The notes under the pieces were generated by a model. The model was not told the DNA's origin. It saw nothing but the letters and a program-made list of their open reading frames with translations, and ran no database searches. A DNA stretch of 64,000 nucleotides from Siphonodentalium dalli (lineage: Eukaryota > Mollusca > Scaphopoda > Gadilida > Siphonodentaliidae), in NCBI GenBank assembly GCA_032622095.1, contig CP136062.1, positions 130,465,282 to 130,529,281 on the forward strand, read 5' to 3'. The position numbers and the translations under genes are program-made. This document shows positions 1 through 12,849 of the stretch, one piece after another. Position 1 is the stretch's first letter; each line of letters opens with the position of its first letter.

Positions 1-603
1 CTGTAGCGGAAAGTGATCAACAAATTTAGGTAATCGAGAAATAACCTTAATGGCTAAATGTGTACCCACCCACCCCCACCGCCAATTTTTTTTCCGTTTT
101 CGGCAGTTTTTTCCGACCATTTTTTGACACCCACCCCCCCCCCTTTTAACACTAAAACAGATATTTGCGGGGGGAAATTCACTGTAAACAGCTGTATATG
201 AATTTCTGTGCATACTATTTATCATGGATGTTAACATGGACATGTAAATAGGAATGAGTCATTTTGAGGTCATTCGGCCAAAAAAACATGGCTGCCAGCG
301 GCCATCTTGGATTTCAAAATTTGCAACAAAATACAACACGATAACTGCCTGCAGTCAGTTTACAGTTAGAATTACATTATTTCTCTCATTCAAAGTGGGT
401 TTGAAGCCCAACTCATTGCCAAAACACTAAAAAACAAGCAGGAATTTTTTTTTTTAGTTGCGGAAAAAATTGACAGCTTATAACATTAAATTATAGGTCG
501 TAAACTTTATCAGTGTCGGTCACTCTTCGTGCGCGGGAACCAGTTTCACGTCTCCATATATGCTCGCTTCTGTTACATCATGTTCCGGTTAAAGATGCTT
601 ATC
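1..603. other. Non-coding stretch, nothing recognised
   Basis: No open frame with recognisable protein features. C-rich tracts lie near 64-85 and 123-142, and homopolymer T runs are common. Confidence 0.6.
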
Positions 604-830
604 CGAATTAACGCTCGCAAATCACTATTTCCTTGGCTTCGAGGGTCAACAATATTTGATTTGATTCGAGTCGAGGTACCCACCCATCAAAGTTCAGAGT
701 GATCAGATATCGATTTTTGAAATCTATTATTTTTCACCACCGACAATTTTTTGTGGCCCAGTAAAAGGTCGACGAGAAGACGGTCTCTGGCCAAATTGCG
801 GATGAAGATGGGTACTCTAAAATCAAGTGG
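604..830 (+). repeat. Dispersed repeat, copy 1 (second copy at 52780-53002)
   Basis: About 225 bases align with 52780-53002 in the same orientation, from CGAATTAACGCTC to AATCAAGTGG. Conserved blocks include TTGGCTTCG, TTCGAGTCGAGG, CCCACCCATCAAAG, AGTGATCAGATATCGATTT and TTGTGGCCCAG. Small indels separate the copies. No terminal inverted repeats or coding signature are visible, so the class of element is unknown. Confidence 0.7.
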
Positions 831-1964
831 CTTTTTTGTGTCAGATATTTGACAAAAATATCGAGTCAGGTGCCCATGTGACGCTATCTACGCAGACACT
901 TGTTATATTCAGTTCGAATGAAACTGAGTGTGAGAAGATACATACAGTTTTAGTATTAATTTTGAGAGAAATATTTCCCCTACCCCCAATAAGGATTTTA
1001 TCGCAAAAATTCACAGTAGTTTTATAAAAATCGCTATAAAATGAAAAAGCCCCCACGCCCGAGTGGCAAACAAGCAGAAAAATGTGTGAAATACACCCCT
1101 CTATCGGAAAACACAGTCGGCTATAATCCGCACAGGGGGGGGGGGGAGTGGCCATATGGTAGCTCAAGGTCTATACGTGATGATAACACCGATGTTCCTG
1201 CCCTGTCGATCCGCTGCGAATCAAATAAACACCACGGTATATGGCGAATGAATATGAAACACTTTCGTTAATGTGACAATGCTCGAGGCAGAATGAACAT
1301 CTGCTGATGAGAATTTGATTTAATTGGTTTGTAAATAGTTGCCACGGGCCTAATCATATGACCCTAATATCGGAACAGAATATTAAATGATTCCATTTGA
1401 GTGATGAAATTCCCATCAATTGATTCCTTTGTATATGAAGACCTGAATGGTCTCTAAAATCGTCAAGGTTAATGTGAAACTTAGAATATATATATAGAAC
1501 ATATAAAATACAGATCGTTTGTTGAATTTATTATCTGAACATTTCCTATGTTTGGATTTGCTTGAATTCGATTATGCAGATATATATTTTATACCCATGC
1601 TCATCCAAATATATTTACGTACGGTGTAACATATTTACAACTGATGTGTGTTTACCACATCATAAATAGTTCACGAGTCTGGTCAGTCTGCGGCATGCAA
1701 ATATAAAGACCGCGAGTGATCAGATTGCCCTAATTTTTTTAATCAACCTCATCACCAAGCTGTCAGTTAACAGAATATGGCCATCTCATTTTACACAAAA
1801 TATCGACTTTCAAGAGATGATGTCTTAAAGACATATAGTACGTGCTTATTTACTACACCAAACGGATAAGTTACTACTCAGTCAGTCAGTCAGCCAGTCA
1901 TCACTTTCATTTGAAGAATTCACAACTAATTGAATTATTACTCTCAAAATATACAACAACATCG
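831..1964. other. Non-coding stretch, nothing recognised
   Basis: Short open frames of 60-110 codons occur on both strands but show no domain, signal peptide or conserved motif. A G-rich tract lies near 1134-1146. Confidence 0.55.
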
Positions 1965-2345
1965 GCTGTGGCATTCCGTAAAACTCCACGTCCGAACTAT
2001 GCAGAAATGTCAGCCTATTCTCCCGAAATCCGCAAATTATCCGCTTATAATAGAACTTGCTTTAGGTTGATAATCTTCTGAGAATCGCCTAATTTTGAGT
2101 CGATAGCGTGCTGAGAATGAGAGCCTCTTAATCACATTATCGACTCATAACGAACCGATTCTAAGCATAAAATGTGCGGTGAATGACACAAATAAGCCAA
2201 CTTACGACTTATCAGGTGTACGCTCTTTAACACGTGTTTTCACTGTGGCCCGCGTCATAAAACGAAATAAAGGAAATGACTCCATTATCTGCTTATTTCG
2301 GAATCCAATAATCACATTATGTACCTATTTCTCTTTATATGTGCG
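1965..2345 (-). mobile_element. Old dispersed element, uninterrupted copy
   Basis: On the minus strand this aligns with the two outer parts of the sequence at 14736-15735. The part at 2165-2340 matches 14820-14990, including the block CTGTGGCCCGCGTCATAAAACG. The part at 1970-2150 matches 15580-15730, including GAGTCGATAATG and CGGGAGAA. The ~570 bases that separate those parts at 15 kb are absent here, so this copy shows the empty-site arrangement. No coding capacity. Confidence 0.65.
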
Positions 2346-2650
2346 TATTTGCGGGGAAGAAATGTTGGAAATGTAAACAAACAGATCCTTTATTCATCCC
2401 GAACAATTCACGGATATACAAACGAGAATGATCTCGCCAACGAGAGTCACTTTATTTAATTTATACGAAAAATGGCGTTGTTTGATGACAAATGTAATAT
2501 TGTTTAAAGAAATACGTGCGTTGAGCAAGTTGATTCTCTGTGAGCCGCAACATAGTTTCAATTCACTGTAAGACATTTTTTACTTTTTGTCCGGTACCAA
2601 TATAGTCCAGTAATCGCCTACGATATAGAACAATCATCCTCTCGTTGCCC
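2346..2650. other. Non-coding stretch, nothing recognised
   Basis: A+T-rich sequence between two repeats, with no supported gene or repeat. Confidence 0.5.
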
Positions 2651-3320
2651 ACGTACCACAGTAGCGATGGCATAGTAGGTGTGACGATTTGTTATGGTGG
2701 AGTTTGGTGACAACTGGTCGTCATAATTCGGTGCCATATATAGCTAGCCATGTTGCCCGCTGTCTTTCCGCACAATGAGTCGACTGGACCAATTGACCCA
2801 TTGCGTTTCACCAAGGGTTATCCCTACTCATTACGTTTCCTATATATATATACATTGTATTCTATACGATATATATAATTGCACGATCGGTCGTCTAGAA
2901 TTGTGTTTGACCATGGCAATTCCTCATTCACTCACATATCATGCATGTAGTACGTTTTATTGATATGGTCTCAATGTGTGTTTATCTACTTGTATTAATT
3001 TCATGCGTCTTAAGACAGTTTTTTTTTATTTTACGATGTTTATAGTTCTACGCATAATTCCGCTAACATTATCATGTGTGCCGATGAATCTGTGTCGGAA
3101 CTGTTGGGGGAAATGCAGCTGAGAGAACGTTTCTGGAATAAACATAGCGAACTATACAAGAACCAAAACAAGAAAAAGGCTGATTATAACGAACTTTGGA
3201 AGACTCATATGCAGCGAGCGACATGGCTAGCAATGGCATATTAATTATGACGACCAATTGTCATCAAACTCCGCCATAATAAAGGGTCTCACCTATTATT
3301 CCATCGCTATTGTGGTACGT
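2651..3320. mobile_element. Foldback element with ~100-bp inverted arms
   Basis: The left arm, 2651-2752, is the reverse complement of 3222-3320 at roughly 80-85% identity by eye. Shared blocks are ACGTACCAC, GCGATGG, GGTGGAGTTTGGTGACAA, CTGGTCGTCATAATT and GCTAGCCATG. The arms enclose ~470 bases of unique A+T-rich sequence with no transposase reading frame. This is the structure of a non-autonomous foldback or long-TIR DNA transposon. No clear target-site duplication was found, so the superfamily is not assigned. Confidence 0.7.
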
Positions 3321-3891
3321 GTCTCCGCAGCCAATGTTGCATTACTGGTGCTCACCCAACCAGAGGCGTATATATTTGGAGCACAATGAACATGTATGTA
3401 TGCATATACTAATTGCGTATAATTATGTAATTATGTCCAATATTCTAAGCAAACTACATGTAAATCATGGCCGATATGTTAGGACAATCAAACGAAAAGT
3501 ATATACATTCAAGCAATCAATGAATGAAAGTATGGAAAGTTCTCCCACCCACAATTTATTAAACATGGCATCCATTGTAAATTGTTTCTGCCTCTTAGAC
3601 ATGAAGCCTCTTGCTACATCGATCGGTCCTGTTTGATGCTATCCTCGTTCAAATGCCAGTTCACTTTCTCTGTCTGAACGTGCCTAATTAGATGAGTAGG
3701 TTACACTCTGGAATCCAGAACCCACCGCGACATAAAACACGTTGGGAATTTATATTCGTTAGACCTTATGAAGAGGAGAATAAGGTCACATTGAGTACAT
3801 ACTTGAAGAGCGATCCACACTCTCACTAACGACATGCATGTGCATATGATGGAACCCTCCCACAACCACTTGGGAATTCTCGCTCGGGGTC
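3321..3891. other. Flank upstream of LINE, nothing recognised
   Basis: A 108-codon open frame at 3310-3636 has no recognisable features. Reverse-transcriptase similarity is not seen upstream of about 3892. Confidence 0.5.
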
Positions 3892-5844
3892 TGTGGGATC
3901 AGGCCCGAAATTGTAGTAAACAGTGGCGCATACGCATATGAGAAATCCTCAGGATCAGACAACATTTCAAATGAATTATTGAAGACAACTGTCCCACTTA
4001 TTATTGATGACGTTGCAAAGCTTTTCAATCATATTTTAGAATCAGGGCACTATCCCAGATCTTGGAGTGAATCACAAATAAAAACATTGCACAAAAAAGT
4101 TGACAGGCATGATCCAAATAATTATATGCCAATTGCTCTTAGTACCAATTTTGGCAAACTTTTCAATAAGGCCTTAAACACGAGAATAAATTCCCATTTG
4201 GAAGACAATGGTCTAATAAGTCATAATCAATTTGGATTCAGAAAGCAACGAAGCACGACTGACAGTGTGTTCATTTTACGAACGATAATTAACAAGTACA
4301 AAACAATTTAAAAACCTATGTAAGCTGTGGACTTTCGGAAAGCGTTTGACTCTGTAGATAGGTCAATAATATTTGAAAAACTTAAAAGGATTGGAATACA
4401 CGGGCAACTTTTGAGGATTTTATCTTCGTTATATGCCTCAAGTTATTATTCAGTCAAAACGTCTGCCGGTATTGGTCCCTCAATTATATCGACTACAGGC
4501 GTTAGACAAGGGCTTTCCTTGTCACCGACATTATTCAAAGTTTCCTTAGATGATATAAGTTCAATTTTTGACAGATCCTGTGACCCAATCCATGTGAATG
4601 GACGCTCACTCAATCAGCTCCTTTTTGCAGATGATTTGGTAATGTTCTCGGAATCACAAAGTGGTTTACAAACATGTATTAAAAAATTAGAAGAATATGC
4701 AATAAATAATAATCTTCAAATAAATTCTGAAAAAACAAAATGCATGGTCTTTCGACAACGAAACGTTAAAACAGACACTTTATACCATATTGGCGATATA
4801 CAATTGGAAATGGCAGACGAGTATACATACTTAGGTGTTACATTAAGTTCTACTGGGAGGATGAAAAAAACACAGGAAAACATAAGTTCAAAAGCAATCA
4901 AAGCTATGTATTTCTTAACAAAGTGAATAAAGTCGCGGATAAACTTAACTCTAAGTACAAAATGTAAGCTATTCGATAAACTTATTAAACCCATTCTGTT
5001 ATATGGTTGTGAAGTTTGGTCAACTGATCTAAATTTGCGTTGTACTGATAATAACCCATGTGAACAAGCACACCTGGAATTATGTAAACGAAAATTATAG
5101 GTATAAACCAGAAAGCATCTGACCATGCTTCTATGGCCGAGCTAGGACGGTTCCCTATAACCAATGACGCGATTGTTCAGCTTTTCAAATATATGAATAG
5201 AATCTCGCAAATAAAAGATACAGGTATACTTTCTGATTCATTCTCTGAATCATTAAAGTGTACATTACCCAACACTTGGATGCAAATTTTAGCAACATAT
5301 AACATAAAAGTTAATGACATCGGGAAAACTAATTGCAAATGACAAATATATAGCGAATGATTTGAAATCAAGACATATCGAGAAATTTATATGCGATATA
5401 TACGATGATGAAAAATCGTCAGGAGCAAATAAGCTTCGTGCGTATAGATCTATTAAGGATAAGTATATAATAGAGCCTTTTCTCGAACATACACGATGCC
5501 ACGAAACGCGAGAAATGTTTATAAGACTTCGTATTAGTAATCACAATTTGGAAATAGAAAAAGGTAGACACAAACAACCGAAAACTCCAGTTAAAAACAG
5601 ATTGTATACAATGTGCGATCAGGCGCGTGTTGAAACTGAATATCATTTTATCATCGAGTGTAGTACATACTCTGATCTAAGAGCAAGACTATTTCGAAAT
5701 ATTCAAGAAAATAAGGGTGAATTTTTTTAAATGAGCGATAGTGAAAAATTTCAAACGATTATGAGAAATGATGAGGCAAAGATTATAAATACCGTATGCA
5801 ACATGATCCGGTTGTTCTTTCTCAGAAGGGGGGGGGGTCATTGA
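3892..5844 (+). pseudogene. Broken LINE reverse transcriptase
   Basis: RT blocks appear in order. KSSGSDNISNELLK is at 3943-3984. QFGFRKQRSTTDS lies near 4230-4270. The catalytic-Asp block A reads VDFRKAFDSVD, at 4330-4362. Block B reads GVRQGLSLSPTLF, near 4500-4540. The second catalytic pair is FADD, near 4625. Past the palm comes ELGRFPI (near 5138), then MCDQARVETEYHFIIEC (near 5610-5660), a C/H-rich motif common at LINE C-termini. In-frame stops lie at 4309, 4321, 4924 and 5728. The frame shifts near 5098 and again near 5340. The last readable codons follow 5731 up to about 5844, just after a G homopolymer. The protein would copy element RNA at a nicked target; this copy cannot. Confidence 0.88.
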
Positions 5845-6036
5845 AAGTTTAGTATATTATAGTGATAAACACGAGAAGTTATTGGTGGTAATTGAATGAC
5901 GATGCATTGCATCAAACAGTTATTGAACACAATTTATTTTCGTTCGTATTTACATGTTTTAAATTTTAATTCATTTTGTAACTTGCAACTGCCTATATAT
6001 CTGGTGTATTGAAATAAATATTATATTCTATTCTAT
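3892..6036 (+). mobile_element. 5'-truncated LINE retrotransposon
   Basis: A non-LTR retrotransposon copy containing a reverse-transcriptase region, a cysteine/histidine C-terminal segment and a 3' UTR. The 3' end has AATAAA at 6013-6018 and a short TTCTA repeat at 6025-6036. No endonuclease domain or ORF1 precedes the RT, so the copy is 5' truncated, as is usual for LINEs. Many stops and frameshifts show it is dead. The clade is not assigned; the general layout suits CR1/L2/Tx1-like LINEs. Confidence 0.85.
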
Positions 6037-6959
6037 GCATGCTATGCACGTGGTATTATTTAAATTGCAATGTAGCACCACATAGTCCACTGCGAGGAAT
6101 TTCATAACTTGTTGTTGTTTATTTGGTACTGAACGCGATTCTTAACTGTTTGATACATTTCCCCAATGTTGATCAAATTCAATCTGACGTGTGACATATT
6201 AAGTCATATTTACACTAAATATTGATTGGAAATTAAACTATTAGAAAAATCTCAATCTAATTAACTATAATTCTCGTGAATTTGCATTCTTGAAGCTGAA
6301 ATTTCGGCCAAACCTTGGCGGGATGAGACAATTCTACAACCATGCACTCTGTCCACACGCCCGTCATTGAAACCTATGTCCGATATAGCTACACGAATCT
6401 GCTATTTTCTCTTGTTCTGACATTGGTTAAACGTATGGATTAATCATCGTACTTGGCTTTTGATTTGTGCTTTGCTCTTTTACATTGCAACGACTACATG
6501 TAGTGCGGTCTGGTAATGAGGATTCGTTAGTTCTGCGGCAAAAGAGGGGGAAATAAAGAGAGCTCATCCTCACCGTTAATAGTCACAGATGCAACGGCTC
6601 ATTGGAACACCTGAACTGGAACGAAGTGACACTGAGAACTGGCGCATATGTGCTGCGGGGGAGACAAGATAATTGCCATGTTGTCAGGACGTCTGGTCAC
6701 ATAATGACCGCCCACTTCCTGCTGATACTTCACATAAAATCTAGTTTATGCACAAGGCGAACATCTCAGAACACCATGGTGTTAGGGTGATGCCAACGTC
6801 CCTTGCGAATCGATAAGACACTCTACTAGGATCTAGAAGTATAGGGACGTGACTCCGTGGAAGGTCTTTGTTAGACGTTCAGATGTGCGAACTTCGAATT
6901 ACCCACTCGAGCCATTGAATCAGACATAATTCCCGACCCGCATGGTTCTGTATATTTCA
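6037..6959. other. Non-coding stretch, nothing recognised
   Basis: No supported gene. The open frame at 6602-6790 has no recognisable features. Confidence 0.5.
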
Positions 6960-7133
6960 TACACATTCCGCTGGTTGTTATTATCGAACTGGTCAAGCTT
7001 TCCATTTGTTGGAAAATTCCTATCTATGATTGGAAAGTTCCAGACTGAAATTTCAAATTACAATTTGGTTGAAAGTATGAAAATATTCGACTTTTGGTCT
7101 GATACAACACACTTTTCAACGTTGGAAACATAA
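6960..7133 (-). repeat. Inverted single copy of the 46-kb tandem repeat unit
   Basis: The minus strand resembles the repeat unit at 46335-46955. Shared features are AGACCAAAAGTCGAAT, a tract resembling ACTTTCGGTTAACATTTTG, and repeated TTGGAAATTTC-like words. Identity is modest, so this is an old copy. Confidence 0.5.
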
Positions 7134-8843
7134 GACTAGCAGATCAATTTTAACCTAAAATTTCTTGCATGGTGTTGTTCCGGTGTGTAATTCCCATTGA
7201 CTGAAAATCTTGACCGGAATTTCGACGAGTGACCCCCTCCCAAGTGTATGCTACGCTAAGCTCTCGATGACACATGATTCAATTGTCGCAGCAAATAGCC
7301 TGTAAGTTCAAATGGCAGACATGCATAATGTCCAATGACAATTTTCTCGTCGCCGGAATAGCAGTAATTGATTGCTTAGCCAGTCTGATGAATTTACTGA
7401 ATGGCTGGCTCATCAAGGTTGACATAGTCGATTCTTGATGGCGAACGATGATCGTAATCGGTAATTTGTTGCGGTGGCTGATGGACATTATCAAATGTCT
7501 GCAACATAAAAATGCATACCAGCATATTGCTGCAACATGCACATTCTTTTTAATTATTCTGGACCCTCTCTCCACTTTTCTGTCGCATATTATTATATAG
7601 CGTTTTAAAAGTTAAATGTTGGACATTTATACCAGTGGAAATAATACCTAAATTGTTATTGGAAATTATCACTTAGAATATTCATGAAATTATCTCTTCC
7701 GATTCGAAATGCCGAATCCGTTGTCAACAATGTTTGTAGCTAACCAGTAAAGTGGGTAACACTTAATGCATTCAGAGCGCTATATATACTAATGAAATTG
7801 CTCGCTTCAGTATATTTTGTAAAATCTGCAGAAGTATACGAGAAGAAAGGGACGGAGTACTAATTATGTATCCAGTTGAAATAAAATCCTTTGTTTTCGA
7901 AAGCATCTTCTTTGAACATTCCATTAACATTATCGGCTAAACAATGCATCGTTCAAACAATGCTTATGAATGAATATTTAAGCAAGCGGCTCAAAATGTA
8001 CTGCCAGTCGCAGACTCGTCTTGTTTTGGAATTCGTTTGATGAATATAGTTTTTAAAAAATCTAGCACAAATACAGGTGAAATAAAAAGGTATGGGGTGG
8101 CTTCGGAATGACTGGCGGAACACATATGATCATTTATAGATTATGTCGTCGCTAAAATTATATATATCTAGATTTCATTAGGGTTTTAATAGTTGGTGTG
8201 TTTTTGCCAAAACCGAACTTTTAAACCTTGTCACTGGTATAGTATATATATGTTAGTATTTTAGTATTTTCCTCGGGGCGTGCGGAGATAATTAGGTTCA
8301 TCAAACACTATGGTCGCCTGTTGAACTTATTATCTGAACATTTCACAAGGGACCTATAGTTGTCAATGAGTATTTAGTATAGACAGGGTTAACATTGTAA
8401 ATATGACCGTGCATATACGGTCATTACTGATAGTACCACCAGAACTCCCCAGTGGTCGCAGAGAAGTGTCCGCGAAAACAAACTTGATAGCAATAATATA
8501 TATTTTCTGACATTGTGGACGCTCGATAAGTTATCGATGGCCATTTTATACCAGCTGTGTCTCGTCTGGCAATCTTAATATGGCTGGAATTGTCGATCAA
8601 GACGAGTATGTCCATTATTGCCATCCTTTATACTACAGATAACGACATATCGCGGATATCGACAAAATTTCATCCACACAAAGGAGAAAAAGCTCCATAA
8701 TGTATGCTGGTAAGGTATGTGGGAAATGTTATGTCGTTCTAAAAAATACATTAGACATCTTTCGCACAATGAACTACTACTGAAAACAATTACGAATAAC
8801 TGGAGTATAGCAGACCTGTTAACATGACAAAATATTTCCCGGG

Positions 8844-8902
8844 AGATTGGTCACAATTTTCCGTGAGATTGGGGTCATCATCCGGGAGATTTAAAAAATG
8901 TT
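8844..8902 (+). repeat. Three short decayed direct repeats
   Basis: The phrase TTCCCGGGAGATTGGTCA recurs with changes as TTCCGTGAGATTGGGGTCA and ATCCGGGAGATT, giving a period of about 25-28 bases. Confidence 0.55.
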
Positions 8903-9937
8903 ATTCCTTCAAATTTCTTTTGTATTTTCATAATTTTGATAACAAAAGTAAAAAAAAAAAATGATCAGCTATCACACAGAAATAACAGATTTACTGAGTA
9001 GTTAATTACTTTTATTGTCTCATTTATAGAGAAAATATCGTAGGCTACCGGAATACGTGCATCAATATTAAGCTGTAAACTACTTTCAATATCATTTAGA
9101 TCTCGCGAAATCATTATAGTCGTAAAGATTTCGGACTGTCCAAAAACATTTTCGCAGAATTTACGAGTCAGTTTGTGAGAAAATCGTGCCGTTCAAACTC
9201 TTGCCACTCGAATTAAGGTGATATGATTCTGTTTGCCTTGATTATTTTTTAATTATGTTGTTATCATGTCACACTTAACGCTTTGTGTTTCATAATATTG
9301 TAAAGTTTTACGGTGATGATTTAATTGCTAATAAGATATATTATTTCCACCTATAAGGGCGTTCTCTAGAATATTAATGACGTTTTATCCTGCGATAAAA
9401 TCCCATAACACTAACTAAATTACGTGAATATGTAAGTTCATTATGGTCCTAGGGCGCTAATGGGATATGCTTGTCGTTAGCACGAGATGGCCCGACACGT
9501 CACGTGACCAAACTTTCTTTATTCTAATAAAGCTTTTTAACGAAGAAATACCCGATTGCCATGTGTTACATAGAACACATACCTAACTAAATGGTATCCT
9601 AAGGTAAACACAGGTATATATTATTTCAATTTAAGAATTATTACGCGAGTTATTTGGTCTCAGATGCCGGTGATATTTTGCCTAATTTCGATGTAATTTG
9701 GTCACATTTCATTCCAGCGTCAAATGCACACAACGAACAATTTCATGGCTGGCGCTACAGTTCATCAGTGTACAATAAATTACAATTATGGAGGCCCTCT
9801 GGTTGTTAATCATTCCTATCGGGCCGTTAAGAAACCATAATGCCCTCAAAAATCATGTTATTGTTATATTAATTAAAGCCACGTGACGATTACAGTTAAG
9901 GATTCAACTCACACATTTAGGACGAGATAAACGAGCT

Positions 9938-9994
9938 CGAACTTATTTCTATATGATGTACTTGTGAACTTATTACTATATGATGTACTTGTGA
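9938..9994 (+). repeat. 27-bp tandem duplication
   Basis: ACTTATTNCTATATGATGTACTTGTGA occurs twice in succession with one or two differences. Confidence 0.75.
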
Positions 9995-10871
9995 GTTTTG
10001 TTGAACGCTCGACACCATAATCGTAACTATGGATATGGCATAACAACAACTGATCGGGTCCTGCTTTTTCTTTCCTACTTGGGACTTTAAAGAGCGTTTT
10101 CTGTTTCTCTTTTCTTGATGTTGTAATAATAAAGAGCGTTTGTCTCACTTCTGTGCGGAGAGTTGAAAACAGTTGACATCTTTCTTCTCCGGGTAAATAT
10201 AACACCTCCAGATTAGTTAAAAATTAGTATTGTGTCCATATATCGACACATCTCAACCAAAACACGAGAAAGTTAGAAATTACCATGTCAATTTTGAGGT
10301 ATGGTATCGGTATGTGTCACTTTAATACATCCACAATACAATTCGACAACGTACTATACTGTGTATCACCGATGATGAGAACTAACCGACTGCATTAATA
10401 TGCAATATTGTGTTCGTTCCTCATGTGTCATAGACGATTTTACGGATGACCATTTTGACTGTTGCATTATGGGATGGATTATATCCAAACAAAGCTTAAA
10501 TATTGTATTCAGTCATATAAAACACATATATGTGACATTGCAGGCCTTGAATGAAGGAACTGGCGTCGGTGACATATGTATTAATTATCCAGTAAATGGT
10601 TATGAATTGGATGGGGATCTATCTCCAGAATTGCTCACCAATAGATTACAGGGAGCATAAACTAATTAAAAACGCCACTCAGCCGGTTCTTCGTGCATAA
10701 CAAATGTGTTACATAAAGCGATGTTGAGTATTAAATACCGTATATGCTAACATGAGCAGAACTATGTGTATTTACTTTAAGTAGCATAGTTAATGCCATA
10801 TTGGTACAAGAAAACTAAGATGCATGCATCAGGTCGGCCGTGAACTATCTACCATAAAATTGTTGTAGCTA

Positions 10872-11249
10872 TCGATTATACATTTTGAAACACCTGTCTG
10901 TATGTATGTATGTGTGTATGCATGAATGCATGTGTGTATGTGTTATAGACTCTAACACTGCTCGAATTTGGTATTTAACGTGTCAACTTGACCTCGCTCA
11001 TAGGCATGTTTCTGGACCTTGACCGATCCGACTAAATATTTGTGTGTAGGACTACTTCGATCCCGGGAGCAATATGGACGGGTCCAATTTCACGTGGGAC
11101 CATGTTCTCGAACGTGCTGATATAGGCATGTTTCTGGACCAATTGAACAATAGTTTGGCCAGACGCTGTATATACTGGGTACTGTCCAGATGGAGGCGAT
11201 CACAACAAAATCCCTAACTAGCCCGAACGATGTCGAGTACATCAGCTAG
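10872..11249 (+). mobile_element. Non-autonomous Helitron
   Basis: The 5' end is TCGATTATACATTTTGAAAC, preceded by A, followed by a TGTA/TGTG-rich microsatellite (10905-10945). The 3' end is the imperfect hairpin GCCCGAACGATGTCGAGT, then CATCAG and the terminal CTAG at 11246-11249. TC start, 3' hairpin and CTRR end are Helitron hallmarks. It carries no Rep/helicase. The next Helitron starts immediately after its CTAG. Confidence 0.7.
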
Positions 11250-11749
11250 TCTAATATATATTTTGGACATTTGTCTGTCTGTTTGTCTGTTAGCTATGGC
11301 CCGGAAAACTACCTGACAGATTTGACGAAATTTGATACCTAGGGGATATTATTTCCAGGGAGTATTTTGGACGGATCAAATCTTGATCCCGACCTGACTT
11401 TGACATTCAAAAAGATCAATTCAAGGTCAAATCTGGTAAAACGAAAGTATTTCAACGAAATTTGATACCTACTGTTACTTTTGTCCCAGGAGTGTTTCGG
11501 GTGGGTCAAATCATGACCCTGACCTGATCTTGACATTCAAAATTGTCAATTCAAGGTCAAATCGGGTAAAGCCGGGCGTATTTCGACGGGTACTTTTGTC
11601 GTGACTTTTGTCCGGGGAGTGTTTTGGACGGGTCAAATCGTGACCCCGACATGACCTTCACCTTTAAAATAGTCAATTCAAGGTTAAATCGCGCAATTCT
11701 CCGAAAATCAGAGGGGAACATCCCGGACGAAGTCGGGTCCACCAGCTAC
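11250..11749 (+). mobile_element. Non-autonomous Helitron with ~125-bp internal modules
   Basis: It starts TCTAATATATATTTTGG directly after the CTAG of the upstream Helitron. About three diverged modules follow, each with a GGTCAAATCNTGACC block, a TTCAAGGTCAAATC block and TTGATACCTAGGGG. The 3' hairpin is CCCGGACGAAGTCGGG (11722-11737). Then comes CCACCAG and CTAC at 11746-11749, which looks like a mutated CTAG, followed by T. Exact TCAAGGTCA motifs lie at 11421-11429 and 11551-11559. No protein is encoded; open frames here are module artefacts. Confidence 0.75.
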
Positions 11750-11989
11750 TATTATATATTTCTAGATTTAGTTACAAACTAAATACCTGTATATTGTACA
11801 AAGAAATGTTTGACAAATATATCTGTATCAATATTACCATGCGGGTCATTAAAATAGATACGACAAAACAAATTTTGAAGGGTGCATGTATCAGGTAAAT
11901 TTTTATATTTCAAATGATGACAGGAATGCGGAAAGTTGAAGTACCTACGTAATACTGGCTATCCGCATGAAGAGATATACATGTATATA

Positions 11990-12650
11990 AAAACCAAAAT
12001 AGAAGATGACTGCTGGCGACAATGTTTTCCAAAAAAATTCAAAGCATTCGATAGCTCCCATCTAGTTGTCAGCCCGAAGATCAATATGAAGTTTGGTGAC
12101 TATCAGATGAGGGATATGTCTGTACAGTTGCTAAACAATTCAGTCATGCAAAAGAGGATCAAAGAGTAAGATACCAAATTGCTGCCTGTGGTAATGTTTT
12201 TTAACGAAATTCGGGAAAATTAGATTACTCTCACGCTGTTTACCCAGAAGATCATTGTGGAATCTGGTGACGATCGGACAAGGGGTGTCGTCTGTATGAT
12301 CAACCAAATTATTTAGCCATAAAAATAGTAAAATTGAAGATCACCGCTGGCAGTGATGTCTTCACAAGGACAGTTTGAGAACAAAATATGGCTCACATCT
12401 AGCGGTGACCCAAAATATCCACATGAGAAAAGGTTCTCCAATAAAAGCTGGCTGCAGGGTGCGCCAATTGATTCAAATTCGAAATTTAGCAGGGTGTACT
12501 GCTTGTGGCCATGTTTTCCCCGCAAATTTGATAGACTGATGGACAAAACCACTGAATCCGTTGAATCAATATACATGTATACATTGATTAATTTATATGC
12601 ATTGTTATACACAGTACTGGTATATAAAGGTCCCATGTGCTTGTGATCAC
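11990..12650 (+). repeat. Decayed tandem array, ~160-bp period
   Basis: A module with CTGCTGGCGACAATGTTTTCC recurs in degenerate form near 12010, 12180, 12342 and 12497 (spacings 155-170), each followed by AAATTC- or AAATTTG-like words. Divergence is high, so the array is old. Not coding. Confidence 0.5.
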
Positions 12651-12849
12651 AGAGCTCTAACTTTTTTATTGCATATTCCGAATTGGACGAGAGATTCGGA
12701 CTCGAATATACCTCTTAAAAATGTTTTTACCCAGGACTTTCCGCGTTACGGGGTACGGAAATATTGCAACTATTTTTCCCGCCAAATCCAAACCAAAGTG
12801 CAAGATAATGTCGTAGCAAGTACGTTGACATACTTTATGTACGTGCCAG

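Larger units (their letters stand above)
7134..10871. other. Long non-coding stretch with minor repeats
   Basis: No gene could be supported over ~3.7 kb. The short open frames on both strands lack domains. Inside are the short repeats listed at 8844 and 9938. The 86-codon frame at 10400-10660 resembles nothing known. Confidence 0.5.
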
